Notes under the pieces: model-generated
What the model was told of the DNA's origin: nothing
The model's input: the letters and a program-made list of their open reading frames with translations, nothing else
Databases searched by the model: none
Assembly (NCBI RefSeq): GCF_905171775.1
Contig: NC_053489.1
Span: 243,542,231-243,606,230 of the forward strand
From: Rana temporaria
Taxonomy: Eukaryota > Chordata > Amphibia > Anura > Ranidae
DNA length: 64,000 nt
Direction: 5' to 3'
Part shown: positions 20,264-30,482 of the stretch, in pieces
How positions within the stretch are numbered: position 1 is the stretch's first letter
How the letters are laid out: the number at the start of each line of letters is the position of its first letter
Translations under genes and position numbers: made by a program

Positions 20264-21387
20264 CCACTTGCCGCCCGCCAATGACAAATTGACGTCGGCA
20301 AAGTGGTTGTAGAATCCTGACTGGACGTCATACGACGTCCTCAGGATTCTCAGCCGCTGCGCGCCCCCGGGGGCGCGCATCGCGGCGATAGTTGTTGCAG
20401 GGTGTCAGTCTGACACCCCGCAACACCGATCTCGGTAAAGAGTCTCTCACGGAGACTCTTTACCACGTGATCAGCCGTGTCCAACCACGGCTGATCACGA
20501 TGTAAACAGGAAGAGCCGTCGATGGCTCTTCCTCACTCGCGTCTGACAGACGCGAGTAGAGGAGAGCCGATCGGCGGCTCTCCTGACAGGGGGGGTTCGC
20601 GCTGATTGTTTATCAGCGCAGCCCCCCCTCGGATCGCCACATGGACCATCAGGGATGCCCACCAGGGAAGGGCAAAACAAAAAAAAATGGGAAAAAAAAG
20701 TCCAAAAAATAAAAGTCTGAAAAAAAAAAAAAAGATGCAAAAAAAAAAAGATGCCAATCAGTGCCCACAAATGGGCACTGACTGGCAACAAGTAAATCAG
20801 TGCCGCCCCACAGTGTCCATCAGTGCCACCCCACAGTGCCCATCTTATGCCGCCCATGAGTGCCCATCTGTGCCGCCTATGAGTGCCCAGTGCCGCCCAT
20901 GAGTGCCCATCAGTGCCGCCCATGAGTGCCCATCAGTGCCGCCTATGTGTGCCCATGAGTGCCGCCTATGTGTGCCCATCAGTGCCGCATACCAGCGCCT
21001 CCAATCAGTGCCACCTCATCTGTGCCCGTCAGTACTACCTTGTCGATGTCCATCAGTGCCATCTCATCTGTGCCCATCAGTGCCACCATATCAGTGCCCA
21101 TAATTGAAAGAGAAAACGTACTTATTTACAAAAAAAATGACAGAAAAAATAAAAACGTATTTTTTTTTTTAAATTTTCGGTCTTTTTTTAGTTGTTGCGC
21201 AAAAAAAAAATCGCAGAGGTGATCAAATACCACCAAAAGAAAGCTCTATTTGTGGGTAAAAAAGGACGCCAATTTTGTTTGGGTACAGTGTAGCATGACC
21301 GCGCAATTGCCATTCAAATTGCGACAGTGCTGAAAGCTGAAAATTGGCTTGGGCGGGAAGGTGTATACGTGCCCTGTATGGAAGTGG
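20264..21387. mobile_element. TTAA-flanked CCACTT element
   Basis: The ends CCACTTGCCGCCC and GGAAGTGG lie inside TTAA duplications (20260-20263, 21388-21391). GC-rich hairpins fill the left part (for example TGATCAGCCGTGTCCAACCA and its inverse). A minisatellite occupies 20755-21110. There is no transposase. The family recurs at 33050-34434, 39674-40962, 52293-53306 and elsewhere. The TTAA target suggests a piggyBac-like element. Confidence 0.75.
20755..21110 (+). repeat. CAGTGCCGCC minisatellite inside the TTAA element
   Basis: Roughly 14 units of about 22-24 bases with consensus CATCAGTGCCGCCCATGAGTGC, with variation. The internal array varies between family members: the copies at 33050 and 39674 lack it. 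Confidence 0.8.
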
Positions 21388-21391
21388 TTAA

Positions 21392-21904
21392 TAATGATAT
21401 TTGAATAGAAATCCTAATGTCAATTGTCTGCTGCACTAGTCTGCTTTCTCATGATACATTTGTGTAAGCGTTTGTTATTTTTTTTATTTATTCATTTTTG
21501 TTAGTTTTTAATTATACCATGGGTTGTACAACGTTGTATACAACGTCCGGAAATATACTCTAGCCAAAACTGTCACCTATTTGGCAATATTTTACTGTCC
21601 AATGCAAGCACTGTTGCAGACTGATGGCTGCCTTCAGACACAGAAATCTCTACCATGGTACTACCTACCTGGAGTTTTCATGTTCTTCCTGTGCATTGAT
21701 GAATGGGTTGTAATTGGCGGTGGTACAGCCAAACTCTGCTGAGTCTGTGAATATCCAGCCTGTCTAGTAAAATTAAGATATTTAATTTCTGGGGGCATTC
21801 CTTACACCAATGTTGTACAGAATGCCACCAGGTTGCCATATTGCATGAAATTATTTGCCAATTTTTTAGAAAATTACAGCAGTTGCGGAATTAAATTAAA
21901 AGTT
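21392..21904. other. Intron, unassigned; possible old DIRS end
   Basis: No exon is seen. GTGAATATCCAGCCTGTCTA at about 21747 resembles the decayed DIRS end near 2829-2850, which is weak evidence for an old fragment. Confidence 0.35.
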
Positions 21905-22315
21905 ATCTAAACCACTTCAATACCGAGCACTTTCACCTCCTTCCTGCCCAGGCCAGTTTTCAGCTTTTAGCGCTGTCGCACTTTGAATGACAAATGCTTG
22001 GTCATGCAACTCTGTACGCATATAAAATTCTTTTTTTTTTTTTTTTTACACAACTAGAGCTTTCTTTTGGTGGTATTTTACCACTTCAGCCCTGGAAGGA
22101 TTTACCCCCATCCTGACCAAGCCCCTTTTTGCAATACGGCACTGCGTCACTTTAACTGACAATTGCGCTGCCATGGGATGTTGTACTCTAACTAAATTGA
22201 CTTCCTATTTTTCTCACAAATAGCGCTTTCTTTTGGTGGTATTTGATTACCTCTGTGTTTTTTTTTTTTTTTTGCACTATAAACAAAGAGCCAACATTTT
22301 GGGGAAAAAAAGCAA

Positions 22316-23172
22316 TTTTCTCTTTCGTTCATAGACGGACACAGCATCCTTTGACCTTAGGGTTATGCTTCTTCCTACCAGGAGATTTAGGCAGAATTCT
22401 ACAGCACTTAAGGTGTTAAAAACTTTCCTTCATGCCGCTCCTCCCAGGGGGCGTGGCTCCCCCAGGCATAACCCCCACTCTGCTTCAGCAGCCTCAGTTT
22501 GTTTCTGCCTAACCGTCAGGAGAGTCAGGCTCTCTCTGGAGTCCTGGACTCTGGAGTTTTTTCTTGCAAATTTTTTTTGCTTTTTGCGAGTTTTTTCCTC
22601 GCTTTTTTATTTTATTTTGAATCCTGCGATTCTTCTATCAACAGCCGACTGGGTGACAGGCTGGGTCCTCGACCCTTGTAGTCCCCCCAGGTTCGGCCTT
22701 CGAGCGTGTGCCGGCCCTCAGCTCCGCTTTGGGACGTCCACGACAGGCCCCATTGCTCCAGGGGCGGCCGGGGAACTTCGGTTCTAGGGCACACATATGA
22801 CCGGTCTCTATGGCCTTGTCACAGTGTGTCTGGCTGACAACCATGCCGTTCGCGGACGTTGGTTCTGTCTGGGATACCTCCAGCCGGGTAGTCGCAGGAC
22901 AGGTAAGTAGTGGCCCCTTACTCAGGTAAGTGGTCTGGCTGGAATGTTTTCCCTTGGGAGGTCGACTGAGGGTTTTTCCCTGCTTTCCTCTCTCCCTTAT
23001 TCCTCTCCCTCCTTCCCCCTTTGGGTGACGGCTGTGCAGGGGGTTTTTTTCTCTGGGGCTCATTTTTTTTTTTCACTCGTGGTATGGCTGGGGCTGTTCT
23101 GTGTCACTGCAGGGGACTGTGGTGGACATTCTGGGCATTTTTGTGTGTGCTGTGTGCTGTTTTGGTGTACTG
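22316..23172 (+). mobile_element. DIRS fragment B: left terminal repeat and 5' region only
   Basis: The sequence starts TTTTCTCTTTCGTTCATAGA and is collinear with the left ends at 38144 and 38835. It stops before the YY1-like cluster and Gag. It contains the leader ORF MPFADVGSVWDTSSRVVAGQ (22843-22902) with CAG|GTAAGT. It has no genes and no right end. Confidence 0.8.
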
Positions 23173-23198
23173 TACTGCTATAATAAATATCCCCCCCA

Positions 23199-23207
<9 letters not shown>

Positions 23208-23260
<53 letters not shown>

Positions 23261-23266
23261 TATATA
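23208..23266. repeat. (TA)n microsatellite
   Basis: About 28 AT dinucleotides with one interruption, inside the TTAA-type element. Confidence 0.9.
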
Positions 23267-23810
23267 AACAAATTTCTTCCTCAGTTTAGGCTGATATGTA
23301 TTCTTCTACATATCGTCAACAAAAAAAATCGCAATAAGCATATGTTGATTGGTTTATACAAAAGTTATCACGTCTACAAAATAGGGGATAGATTTATGTA
23401 ATTTTTATTATTTCTTTTATTAGTAATGGCAGCGATCTGCGAAATCGAGTGCCGATATTCTGTAGATTTTAAAGCTTTTATTTTTACACTGTCCCTTTTT
23501 TTAATATTTTATTTTTTTTATTGCTGTCACAAGGAATGTAAACATCCCTTGTGACAGTAATAGGCAGTATTCAAAATGCCAATTAATTCAATTACTTTTT
23601 TAAAATTGGCGCCTTTCGGACAAGAGTAATCTGGAAGTGATGTCATGACATCGCTTCAGAGTTACTAAATCCAAGACCCACTCAAAGCAATCAGCTTTGT
23701 TCGGGTCCCTGGCTAGCCAGTGGACGTGCCGACCTTTTTGCTCGGGCCTCCTGGTGGGATGGGAGACCCGGACTGAACGGCGGGAGGGAGGGAGGGGGGA
23801 AGAGAGAAGC

Positions 23811-23859
23811 TTACAGGCAAGTCTGTCATACTAGCACAATATGACAGACTTGCCTGTAA
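23811..23859. repeat. Perfect 20-bp stem hairpin
   Basis: The arms TTACAGGCAAGTCTGTCATA and TATGACAGACTTGCCTGTAA are perfectly complementary around a 9-base loop. It lies near the right end of the TTAA-type element, so it may be only an internal palindrome. Confidence 0.8.
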
Positions 23860-24215
23860 AGCGTATCTCTCCAGAACATGATGTCACAGGGGCCCTTCTA
23901 TCTTCTCGGTCTCCCTTCAGAGTTCGCACACTCTGTCCGTTTGGCTGGGCTGCGATGACGGTCACTCCTACGCGTGCGACTCACGACCATGGCACAGCAT
24001 TTGAGTGCGCTATCCATTAAAAAAGGGAATTGCGCACGTGCTGTTGATGTCACTGGCCGCTACAAATGTGAAAATCTCCTAAACTGTGCACAGTTCACTG
24101 TACCTATAGGCTTAACTGAACAAGTGGACTTTACTACAGCTTTTAAGGTCCTCTTTTACTAAAATACACATATTTTTACAGTAAAGTGGGAACACTTTGA
24201 TTTTTCGTTTTATAG

Positions 24216-24393
24216 GGTGGAGAAAAGGCAGTGACGATGTAAGACTCATGAGGCCAGCATCGCCCAGAACATGAGACTCTTGCTACACAGCAAGCTGAAC
24301 CCTCTACCCTCTGACAACAGCAGGATAGAACCTGACACAACCAGAACCTAGTGCTAGCCTTGCACCAGTGGAACAACTTTCACAAGTTGTAAG
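24216..24393 (+). CDS. morc2: MORC2 exon with four apparent +1 frameshifts
   Basis: The exon lies between an acceptor TTTTATAG and the donor AAG|GTAAGT. Its first base completes the split Trp codon, and its last two bases complete the Arg before NCLRYF, so it is the expected exon. The MORC2-like peptide is spread over changing frames: VEK, then GSDDVRLMRPASP, then EHETLATQQAEPST, then SDNSRIEPDTT, then PEPSASLAPVEQLSQVV. Each switch fits one extra base: at AAAA (about 24224), CCCA (about 24266), ACCC (about 24308) and AACC (about 24340). A local consensus error is more likely than real loss, since all other exons are clean. Confidence 0.8.
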
Positions 24394-24869
24394 GTAAGTT
24401 TAATGACACTATCTGTGGAATAATTATGACCCTCTATGGCAGGGGTGGCCAAAACTCAAATTCATCGGGGGCCGCATCAGCAGTTTGGTTGCCCTCAAAG
24501 GGCCGGTTTTATCTGCACTCCACCTTAGTGTTCAGTCTGAGCAGTCTCCAAGTTTTCTTGCACTGCAAATGGACGCTGTGCAGGGTTCAGAAGCTACGCA
24601 CAGTGTGCAAACAATTGATTTCAGCCCTCTCCTGGGTTCTGACCTCACCGCCCCCCTCCAAAAAAAAAATCTGACATCTATGCTCTCTCCAGTTTAACAA
24701 ATCAGCAAATAAAAGATCCTCCAATCACCTGGTGTTGGCGCTTCAATCATCCCAGACCATGGTTGTTATGGTATCAGGATGATTGAAGCGCATTATTTCT
24801 AATATTACATTGTAATATAAATTAAATCATTCAACTCACCATAATGCCGAATCAGTGGAAGTCCGGACT

Positions 24870-25250
24870 CCCTCCTTGCATCAGGCATTCCATCAGGCGT
24901 CCCCCACCCAGCCGAGTCCCCCCCTTTACATCAGGCGTCCCCCACCAGCCGAGTCCCCCCTTTACATCCTGACGTTCCCCCACCAGCCGAGTCCCCCCCC
25001 TTTACATCAGGCGTCCCCCACCAGCCGAGTCCCCCCCTATTACATCAGGCGTCCCCCACCAGCCGATTCCCCCCCTTTACCATCAGGCGTCCCCCACCAG
25101 CCAAGTCCCCCCCTTTACTTCAGGCGTCCCCACCGGCCCGAAGTCCCCCCCTTTACATCAGGCATCCCCCCCACAGCCGAGTCCCCCCTTTTACCATCAG
25201 GGGTCCCCCCACCAACCGAGTCCTCCCCTTACATCAGGCGCCCCCCCCCT
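24870..25250 (+). repeat. About ten-unit C-rich minisatellite
   Basis: Units of about 37 bases with consensus CATCAGGCGTCCCCCACCAG followed by CCGAGTCCCCCCTTTA, in roughly ten imperfect copies. They sit inside the hAT element. The open frame through it is a by-product of the repeat, not a gene. Confidence 0.85.
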
Positions 25251-25372
25251 GTGAAAGTAAGCCAGGGATGTGCTTTAAATATGTACCTAAATGATCATGA
25301 CACTGTGCTAAGTGTTGCCAACTTACTTGCCTTTTTAGATTAGAATGTAGTTGATTCCCATCTTCTCCATCC

Positions 25373-25501
25373 AGTGTGCTTGCCAGAGCCCAGAGCACAG
25401 CGTGACATGGCTCCCCACCTCAGCGCGCTGACTACAGAAGTCAACACGCTGAGGCGGGGAGGCGTGTCACTCTGTGCTCTGGGCTCTGGCAAGCACACTG
25501 G
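25373..25501. repeat. 129-base near-perfect palindrome
   Basis: CCAGTGTGCTTGCCAGAGCC at the left is the complement of GGCTCTGGCAAGCACACTGG at the right, and the arms continue inward (CAGAGCACAGCGTGACA against TGTCACTCTGTGCTCTG) to a short centre. It lies inside the hAT element. Confidence 0.85.
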
Positions 25502-26091
25502 GTGGAGCAAGATGGCCGCCACTCCGGAGCTAGGCCGAAGCCGGGGACTTTCCTAGGCTCCGGAGCGCTCCGCGGATCGCGGGGTGTGCCGATCCGAACG
25601 GGGTGACGGATCGGTGACGATCTGTTGCACCCCTACTGGCGGGCCACATGACAAGGCCTGGCGGGCCGGATTCGGCCCGCGGGCCTTGTGTTTGCCACCC
25701 CTGCTCTATGGAGAAATACATATTTTTCTGATGGCATTTCTCAAGAACCTGTTTGTGTTGCTACACAGAAAATTTTAAATTGTCTTGTATAGGAGGTAGA
25801 CACTGTACACCTTTTATTATGCCATCACTTCTAAAAACACACGACACAAATATATCGATTTATATACTCCATTACTAGTAGTCAGGGTGGAAATACATTT
25901 CAAGATCTCTGTTCTTCTATTTCTCAGCTTTATAAGGGTTTTCTTTTTTTATATTCATCTTGTGGTCTTACAGAGAATTGTTAAATGAAGGGCTGCAGCT
26001 ATATTGACAAAAATGTGATGGTCTAGCTGCTTCTTCCACTTGAGTTATTGAGGTTATTTCTATGTGTTTCCTTTTAACTAGTTACTACTTA

Positions 26092-27717
26092 CAGTGTCTT
26101 GAAAAAATTTTCATACCCACCCCTTTGAAATTTTCCACATTTTGTCATGTTTAACAACCAAAATTGTAAATATGTATTTTATGTGATAGGCCAACACAAT
26201 TGGCACAATAATTGTGAAGTGGAAGTAAAATTATTAAATGGTTGATCAACATTTTTTTTTACAAATAAATTATGTGAAAGTGTGGCCTTCATTTTATTCA
26301 GCCCCTAGCCCCCCTGAGTCAATACTTTGTAGAACCACATTTTGCTGCAATTACAGCTGCAAGTCTTTTTGGGGATGTCTCTACCAGCTTTGCACATCTA
26401 GAGGGGGACATTTTTGTCCATTCTTCTTTTCAAAATAGCTCAAGCTCTGTCAGATTTGATGGAGAGCGTCTGTGAACAGCAATTTACAAGTCTTTCCACA
26501 GTTTTTTAATTGTATTTAGGTCTGGACTTTGAGTGAGCCATTATAACACATGAATATGCTTTTACCTAAACCATTCCATTGTAGCTCTGGTTGTATGTTT
26601 AGGGTCGTTATCCTGGTGGAAGATGAACCTCTGCCCCAGTCTCAAGTCTTTTGCAGACTCTTACCATGTTTTCTTCTAAGATGCTGTCCTGTATTTTGCT
26701 CCATCTATCCTTCCATGAATTCTGACCAGCTTCCCTGTCCCTGCTGAAGAAAAGCATCCCCACATATTTGCGCAAAACGCGTCTACCTCTTTGTCTCCTG
26801 CTCCATCTGTCAACCACTTGTCATATAAAGCTTCAATAAAAGGATTTTTGCAAAATGCAGCCATCCGGAATAATTTCTTCACATCCTCACAACATGATGC
26901 TGCCACCACCATGTTTCATGTTGGGGATGGTGTGTTCAGCGTGATGTGCAGTGTTTTCTGCCACATAGCGCTTTGCTTTTAGGCTAAAAAATTTAATTTT
27001 GGTTTCATCTGACCAGAGCACCTTCTTCCACATGTTTGCTGTGTCCCCCGCATGGCTTCTTGCAAACTGGACTTCTTATGGCTTTCTTTCAATAATGGCT
27101 TTCTCCTTGCCACTCTTCCATAAAGGCCGTCACTGTGTGGAGTGCACGACTAATAGTTGTCCTGTAGACAGATTCTTCCCACCTGAGCTGTGGATCTCTG
27201 CAGCTCCTCCAGAGTTGCCATGAGCCTCTTGGCTGCTTCTCCGATTTAGCTTGGGGTATTTTTTTTTTTATAACTTAACCCTGCTTTAAATTTCTCCACA
27301 ACTTTATGCCTGACCTGTCTGGTGTGTTCCTTGGCCTTCATGATGCTGTTTGTTCACTAAGATTCTCTAACAAACCTCTGAGGGCTTCACGGAACAGCCG
27401 TATTTATACTGAGATTACATTACACACAGGTGGACTCTATTCACTAATTAGGTGACTTCTGAAGGCAATTGGTTCCACTAGATTTTTCGTTGGGGGTATC
27501 GGAGTAAAGAAGGCTGAATACAAATGCACATCACACTTTTCACATATTTTGTAAAAAATGTTGAAAATCATTTTCCTTCCACTTCACAATTATGTGCCGT
27601 TTTGTGTTGGTCTATCACATAAAATCCCAATAAAATATACATGTACGTTTTTGGTTCTAACAACATAACAAAATGTGGAAAATTTCAAGGGGTAGGAATA
27701 CTTTTTTAAGACACTGT
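26092..27717. mobile_element. Tc1/mariner-like element, copy 1, decayed
   Basis: Terminal inverted repeats of about 150 bases: GAAATTTTCCACATTTTGTC at left, complement GACAAAATGTGG-like at right, with the CACTGTC/CAGTG outer ends and the AACACAAAxTGGCACATAATT inner arm. The middle relates to a transposase on the - strand (LEELQRS segment about 27205) but is full of stops. A foreign 130-base segment (about 26761-26889) is inserted relative to copy 2. Confidence 0.8.
26761..26889. mobile_element. Short insertion inside Tc1 copy 1
   Basis: Comparison with the Tc1 copy at 51466-54809 shows the extra sequence ACATATTTGCGCAAAACGCG through ATTTCTTCACATCCTC between CATCCCC and ACAACATGATGCTG. It includes CAATAAAAGGATTTTTGC. 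The family is unknown. Confidence 0.6.
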
Positions 27718-27734
27718 CTATAGTATGTGGATTC

Positions 27735-28108
27735 AAGAGACCTTACAATTTGACAATATCACCCGATGGGTACCTTGGTTTTGACAGGTAATTCCTGTTC
27801 CATTTCCTCCTTCCGTTGCTTTGCCGCCTAGGCGACTCCTCCACTCCCTCTCTGCAATCTTCTTGGACATGTCACAGGTCCCAGAAGATTGCCTGTCCAC
27901 TAGGAGAGCACATCCAGCTGTGAAGCAACAAGCTACCACAGCTGGGTGCCCACAGTAGCAATGCCGGCGCCGCGGAGAGGAGGGGGAGAGAAGTGAGGCT
28001 CCGGGCGGCCGCAACCCAGGTGAGTGTCTGTTAAAAGTTGGCAGCTACACTTTTTGTAGCTGCTGACTTTTTTAATAAACGTATAAAACCGTGGAACTCC
28101 GCTTTAAG
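27735..28108. mobile_element. Dispersed repeat (related to 61560-62090)
   Basis: It shares GACAGGTA, GACATGTCACAGGTCCCAGA, AGCTGGGTGCCCAC and the hairpin GTAGCTGCTGACTTTTTTAA with the sequence at 61620-62070. It ends near GGAACTCCGCTTTAAG, and the other copy begins with the reverse, GGAACTCCACCC. A non-autonomous repeat without coding capacity. Confidence 0.6.
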
Positions 28109-28227
28109 GTTGAGTGTGTCTGGGTTATAGGCAAAGATTTGCATTATAAGGGTCATAAAATGGAATGGAATTTATGATATAACTGAAGTATGCTACATTT
28201 TGGTTAACATGTTCTTCTCTAATTCAG

Positions 28228-28321
28228 GAACTGCTTAAGATATTTCTTGCCACCCAATTTCCATATAACCAAGAATGAACTGAGCACAATGAGTGCTGAA
28301 GATCTTATAGCCTTTCCTTTG
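28228..28321 (+). CDS. morc2: MORC2 exon: NCLRYFLPP segment
   Basis: The acceptor TTCTCTAATTCAG and the donor TTG|GTGAGT bound 94 bases. The first G completes the Arg codon from the previous exon, then 31 codons follow: NCLRYFLPPNFHITKNELS, TMSAEDLIAFPL. This is the conserved segment before the C-terminal coiled coil. The exon leaves in phase 0, matching the next one. No damage is seen. Confidence 0.93.
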
Positions 28322-28617
28322 GTGAGTGAAAAATATTTGCTAAAGCATAAGACCCCCTTAGTTAAATTCTACAGTGACTGCAAATGTGTCAAATACCTTT
28401 TCTCATCCAAGTGACACTTTCATATAATTTGCATTTTATTGCAAACAAGAACAACAGCAGTTCATTCCACTATTCTTTAATTTGCCTCAATCAAGTAATC
28501 TTTAATAACTAGTCTGAAAAAGTATGTATGGTTGATTCTGTTTTTGTCGAATTTTAATTTAATATGCCTTTACCTTTTGTACATTTTCAACATAAGCTGT
28601 CTGATTTGTTTGCACAG

Positions 28618-28866
28618 TTTTCTCTTCCGTTCATGGACGGACACAGCAGCATTGACCTTAGGGTTATATACCTTCCTTTCAGGAGAGACTTAGGCAGAAA
28701 AAACAGCACTTCAAGTGTAAAAAGGCGCCCCCTCCCTCTGCCTTCTTCTGGGGATGTCTCTGACGCTGAATCAGGCCCCGCTTCTGCGTCTGGCCCGGGT
28801 TCCGTCATGTCAGATGATGCAGGCTTAGCCCACACAGACAGTGAGGGTGACTCTGCTTCAGGGATT
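28618..28866 (+). mobile_element. DIRS fragment D: left repeat fused to Gag
   Basis: Begins TTTCTCTTCCGTTCATGGAC like DIRS A, runs about 100 bases of the terminal repeat (to about 28720), then joins directly to Gag encoding KRRPLPLPSSGDVSDAESGP and SVMSDDAGLAHTDSEGDSAS. The 5' leader between them is deleted. It ends abruptly at 28866 within Gag, in an older DIRS. Confidence 0.7.
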
Positions 28867-29898
28867 CTTTTTGTGAGATCATTTTAAGTTGATTTCACAG
28901 GTGAAGGAAGAATGCAGGATAAGGAATTTGGGTATTCTAGGCATAAGCCATCTTTGGAAGACACACAACATCTTTAGACCTATTTATGGAACTACTTTTT
29001 ATGAGAAACATTTCGGATGAGATAGTGTTCAAGGTTCTGGCACATGCACTCGAGTAAAGACAGGAGTATAAGGGTCATGTTTTTTTCATCCATAGCATGC
29101 TTACAGAATTCATTCAAAAAGAGTGGCTCAAGTCAAAGTCCTTTTTTTCTAAAGATTTCCTTTCGATGGTGATCCTGCTGTACTTGTGGAACAAGATGCC
29201 ACTTTTTGTCAAGTTTCAAAATCTGCCTATTTGCCATTTGAAGACGTGTATCAAGAACCCTATGGCTAAAAGTATACATGAGTCACTTAATTCCCTAATG
29301 AAACCAGTCCATCTCAAGCCAGCTTTGCCCACTACTTCTGTGACTCGCAACCTGGAATATTGATTCAGTCAGATGCAAACACATCTGGAAGATTTGGGAA
29401 TCCTTTCCTATCCTGTTCAAGATGGCAGTCTGCATTACTGATGCCTCAACTGAATCCATGAGGCGCAAGTCTGCTAATTTGGCGACTTAAGAAATCCTTC
29501 CACAGAGCCCTATGGCTCAAAATGTGGTCTAGGTTTTTGGTGGATATGAAAACTGAATATAACGATTTTGAAAAAAAAAATAGTCTGGGGAACCAGCTTG
29601 TAAAGTCTGTCGTTGTGTTGTATATTTTTTGGGAGGTTTGCTTCTTGGTCCTGCCTTGGAAGCAGTATTGGATGCCAAGGAAGTTTTAAAAAAGTATTTC
29701 CCTAATAAAGTACCACAAAAGAGTTCCTTTTGCAATCAAAAGAATCCGGGCCAAAGAAAGGGTTCTCTTTAACCTCCCTGGACAAACCACCAAATCCCAA
29801 TGGCTTTCTGGGCTTAGTAGAGGCATTGTTGGAGCTCTTCCTACCTCAATGGCTAAGCGTAACTCCATAGGCTTATAGGAGAAGCTTATGGTCTAGAG

Positions 29899-30142
29899 CA
29901 GGGGTCGCCAAACCTTTTAAACAAGGGCCAGTTCATACTTTAGCGGATACGCCAGATTGTACCCAGTAGGAGTAGAAAATGTCCCAGAAACAGTGGAAGT
30001 AAACAATATCCCAGGCTTGGTGGTCCGTGAGAGAAAGTAAGTTAGAGCCTGTAGTAGTGGGTGGATCAGTGCCTCAGTGGGATAAATAGTTTCTCAAGGG
30101 CCAGATAAAGATAAGCAAAGGGCCACAGTTTGTAGACCACTG
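29899..30142. mobile_element. hAT MITE with 8-bp target duplication
   Basis: The ends CAGGGGTCGCCAAACC and GTTTGTAGACCACTG are flanked by GTCTAGAG (29891-29898) and GTCTAAAG (30143-30150), an 8-bp duplication with one change. It is 244 bp and non-coding. Inserted in D0. Confidence 0.82.
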
Positions 30143-30224
30143 GTCTAAAGTTTTCCAACAGGGTCTACCTTGGCTTTTTTTTCTCAAGGGATTCTAAAAA
30201 GGCCTCAGAACTAAATCTCTCTGT

Positions 30225-30482
30225 TGGGCCCCTTTCACACTACCGCGACTTCAAAGTTGCGTGATTGTGCCACAATTTCACCACTGCAATTTTGACCCAT
30301 TTTTTTTTTCGACGCGATATCAGGGAATGCCTGTGTAACTCTCCTCAAAGTCAGACCAAAGTAGTGCAGGGACGACTTTGAAGTCATACTAATATGAATG
30401 GTTGTCATTGGAAATCATGGGGAACGACTTGCCATGCGACTTTGCAGTCGCAGGACAAGTTGTACAAGTGTGAAAGGGGTCT
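30225..30482. mobile_element. Inverted-repeat element (GGGCCCCTTTCACACT ends)
   Basis: The left end GGGCCCCTTTCACACTACCG is matched by the right end CAAGTGTGAAAGGGGTC. It includes the motif CGCGACTTCAAAGT and its inverse. Relatives lie at 54405-54630 and 55365-55507. Confidence 0.7.

Larger units (their letters stand above)
21905..23900. mobile_element. Two overlapping TTAA-type elements, split by a DIRS fragment
   Basis: Left ends occur at about 21911 (CCACTTCAATACCGAGC) and 22081 (CCACTTCAGCCCTGGAAGG), each followed by the family body including GCTTTCTTTTGGTGGTATTT. The second is broken by DIRS fragment B and resumes at TGCTATAATAAATATCC (about 23176), matching the uninterrupted copy at about 33249. 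The right end near 23900 is approximate. Confidence 0.65.
24440..25703. mobile_element. hAT element with perfect 8-bp target duplication
   Basis: The ends CAGGGGTGGCCAAAACTCAA and TGTTTGCCACCCCTG are inverted, and CTCTATGG flanks both sides (24432-24439, 25704-25711). Eight-base duplications and CAGGGGTGGC ends are hAT hallmarks. The inner GGGCCGGTTTTA and GGCCCGCGGGCC segments are usual for this family. No transposase is encoded. The centre holds a minisatellite and a long palindrome. Confidence 0.88.

Noticed and set aside
20495..20923. 142-codon open frame on the - strand
   Set aside because: It covers a minisatellite and homopolymers within the TTAA element and has no family-like features.
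20755..21110. Regularly spaced repeats that could suggest a CRISPR array
   Set aside because: Units are contiguous without unique spacers, in a vertebrate transposon. No cas genes.
24855..25343. Proline-rich 162-codon open frame
   Set aside because: It is the translation of a 37-base minisatellite inside a hAT element. Absence of stops follows from the repeat unit.
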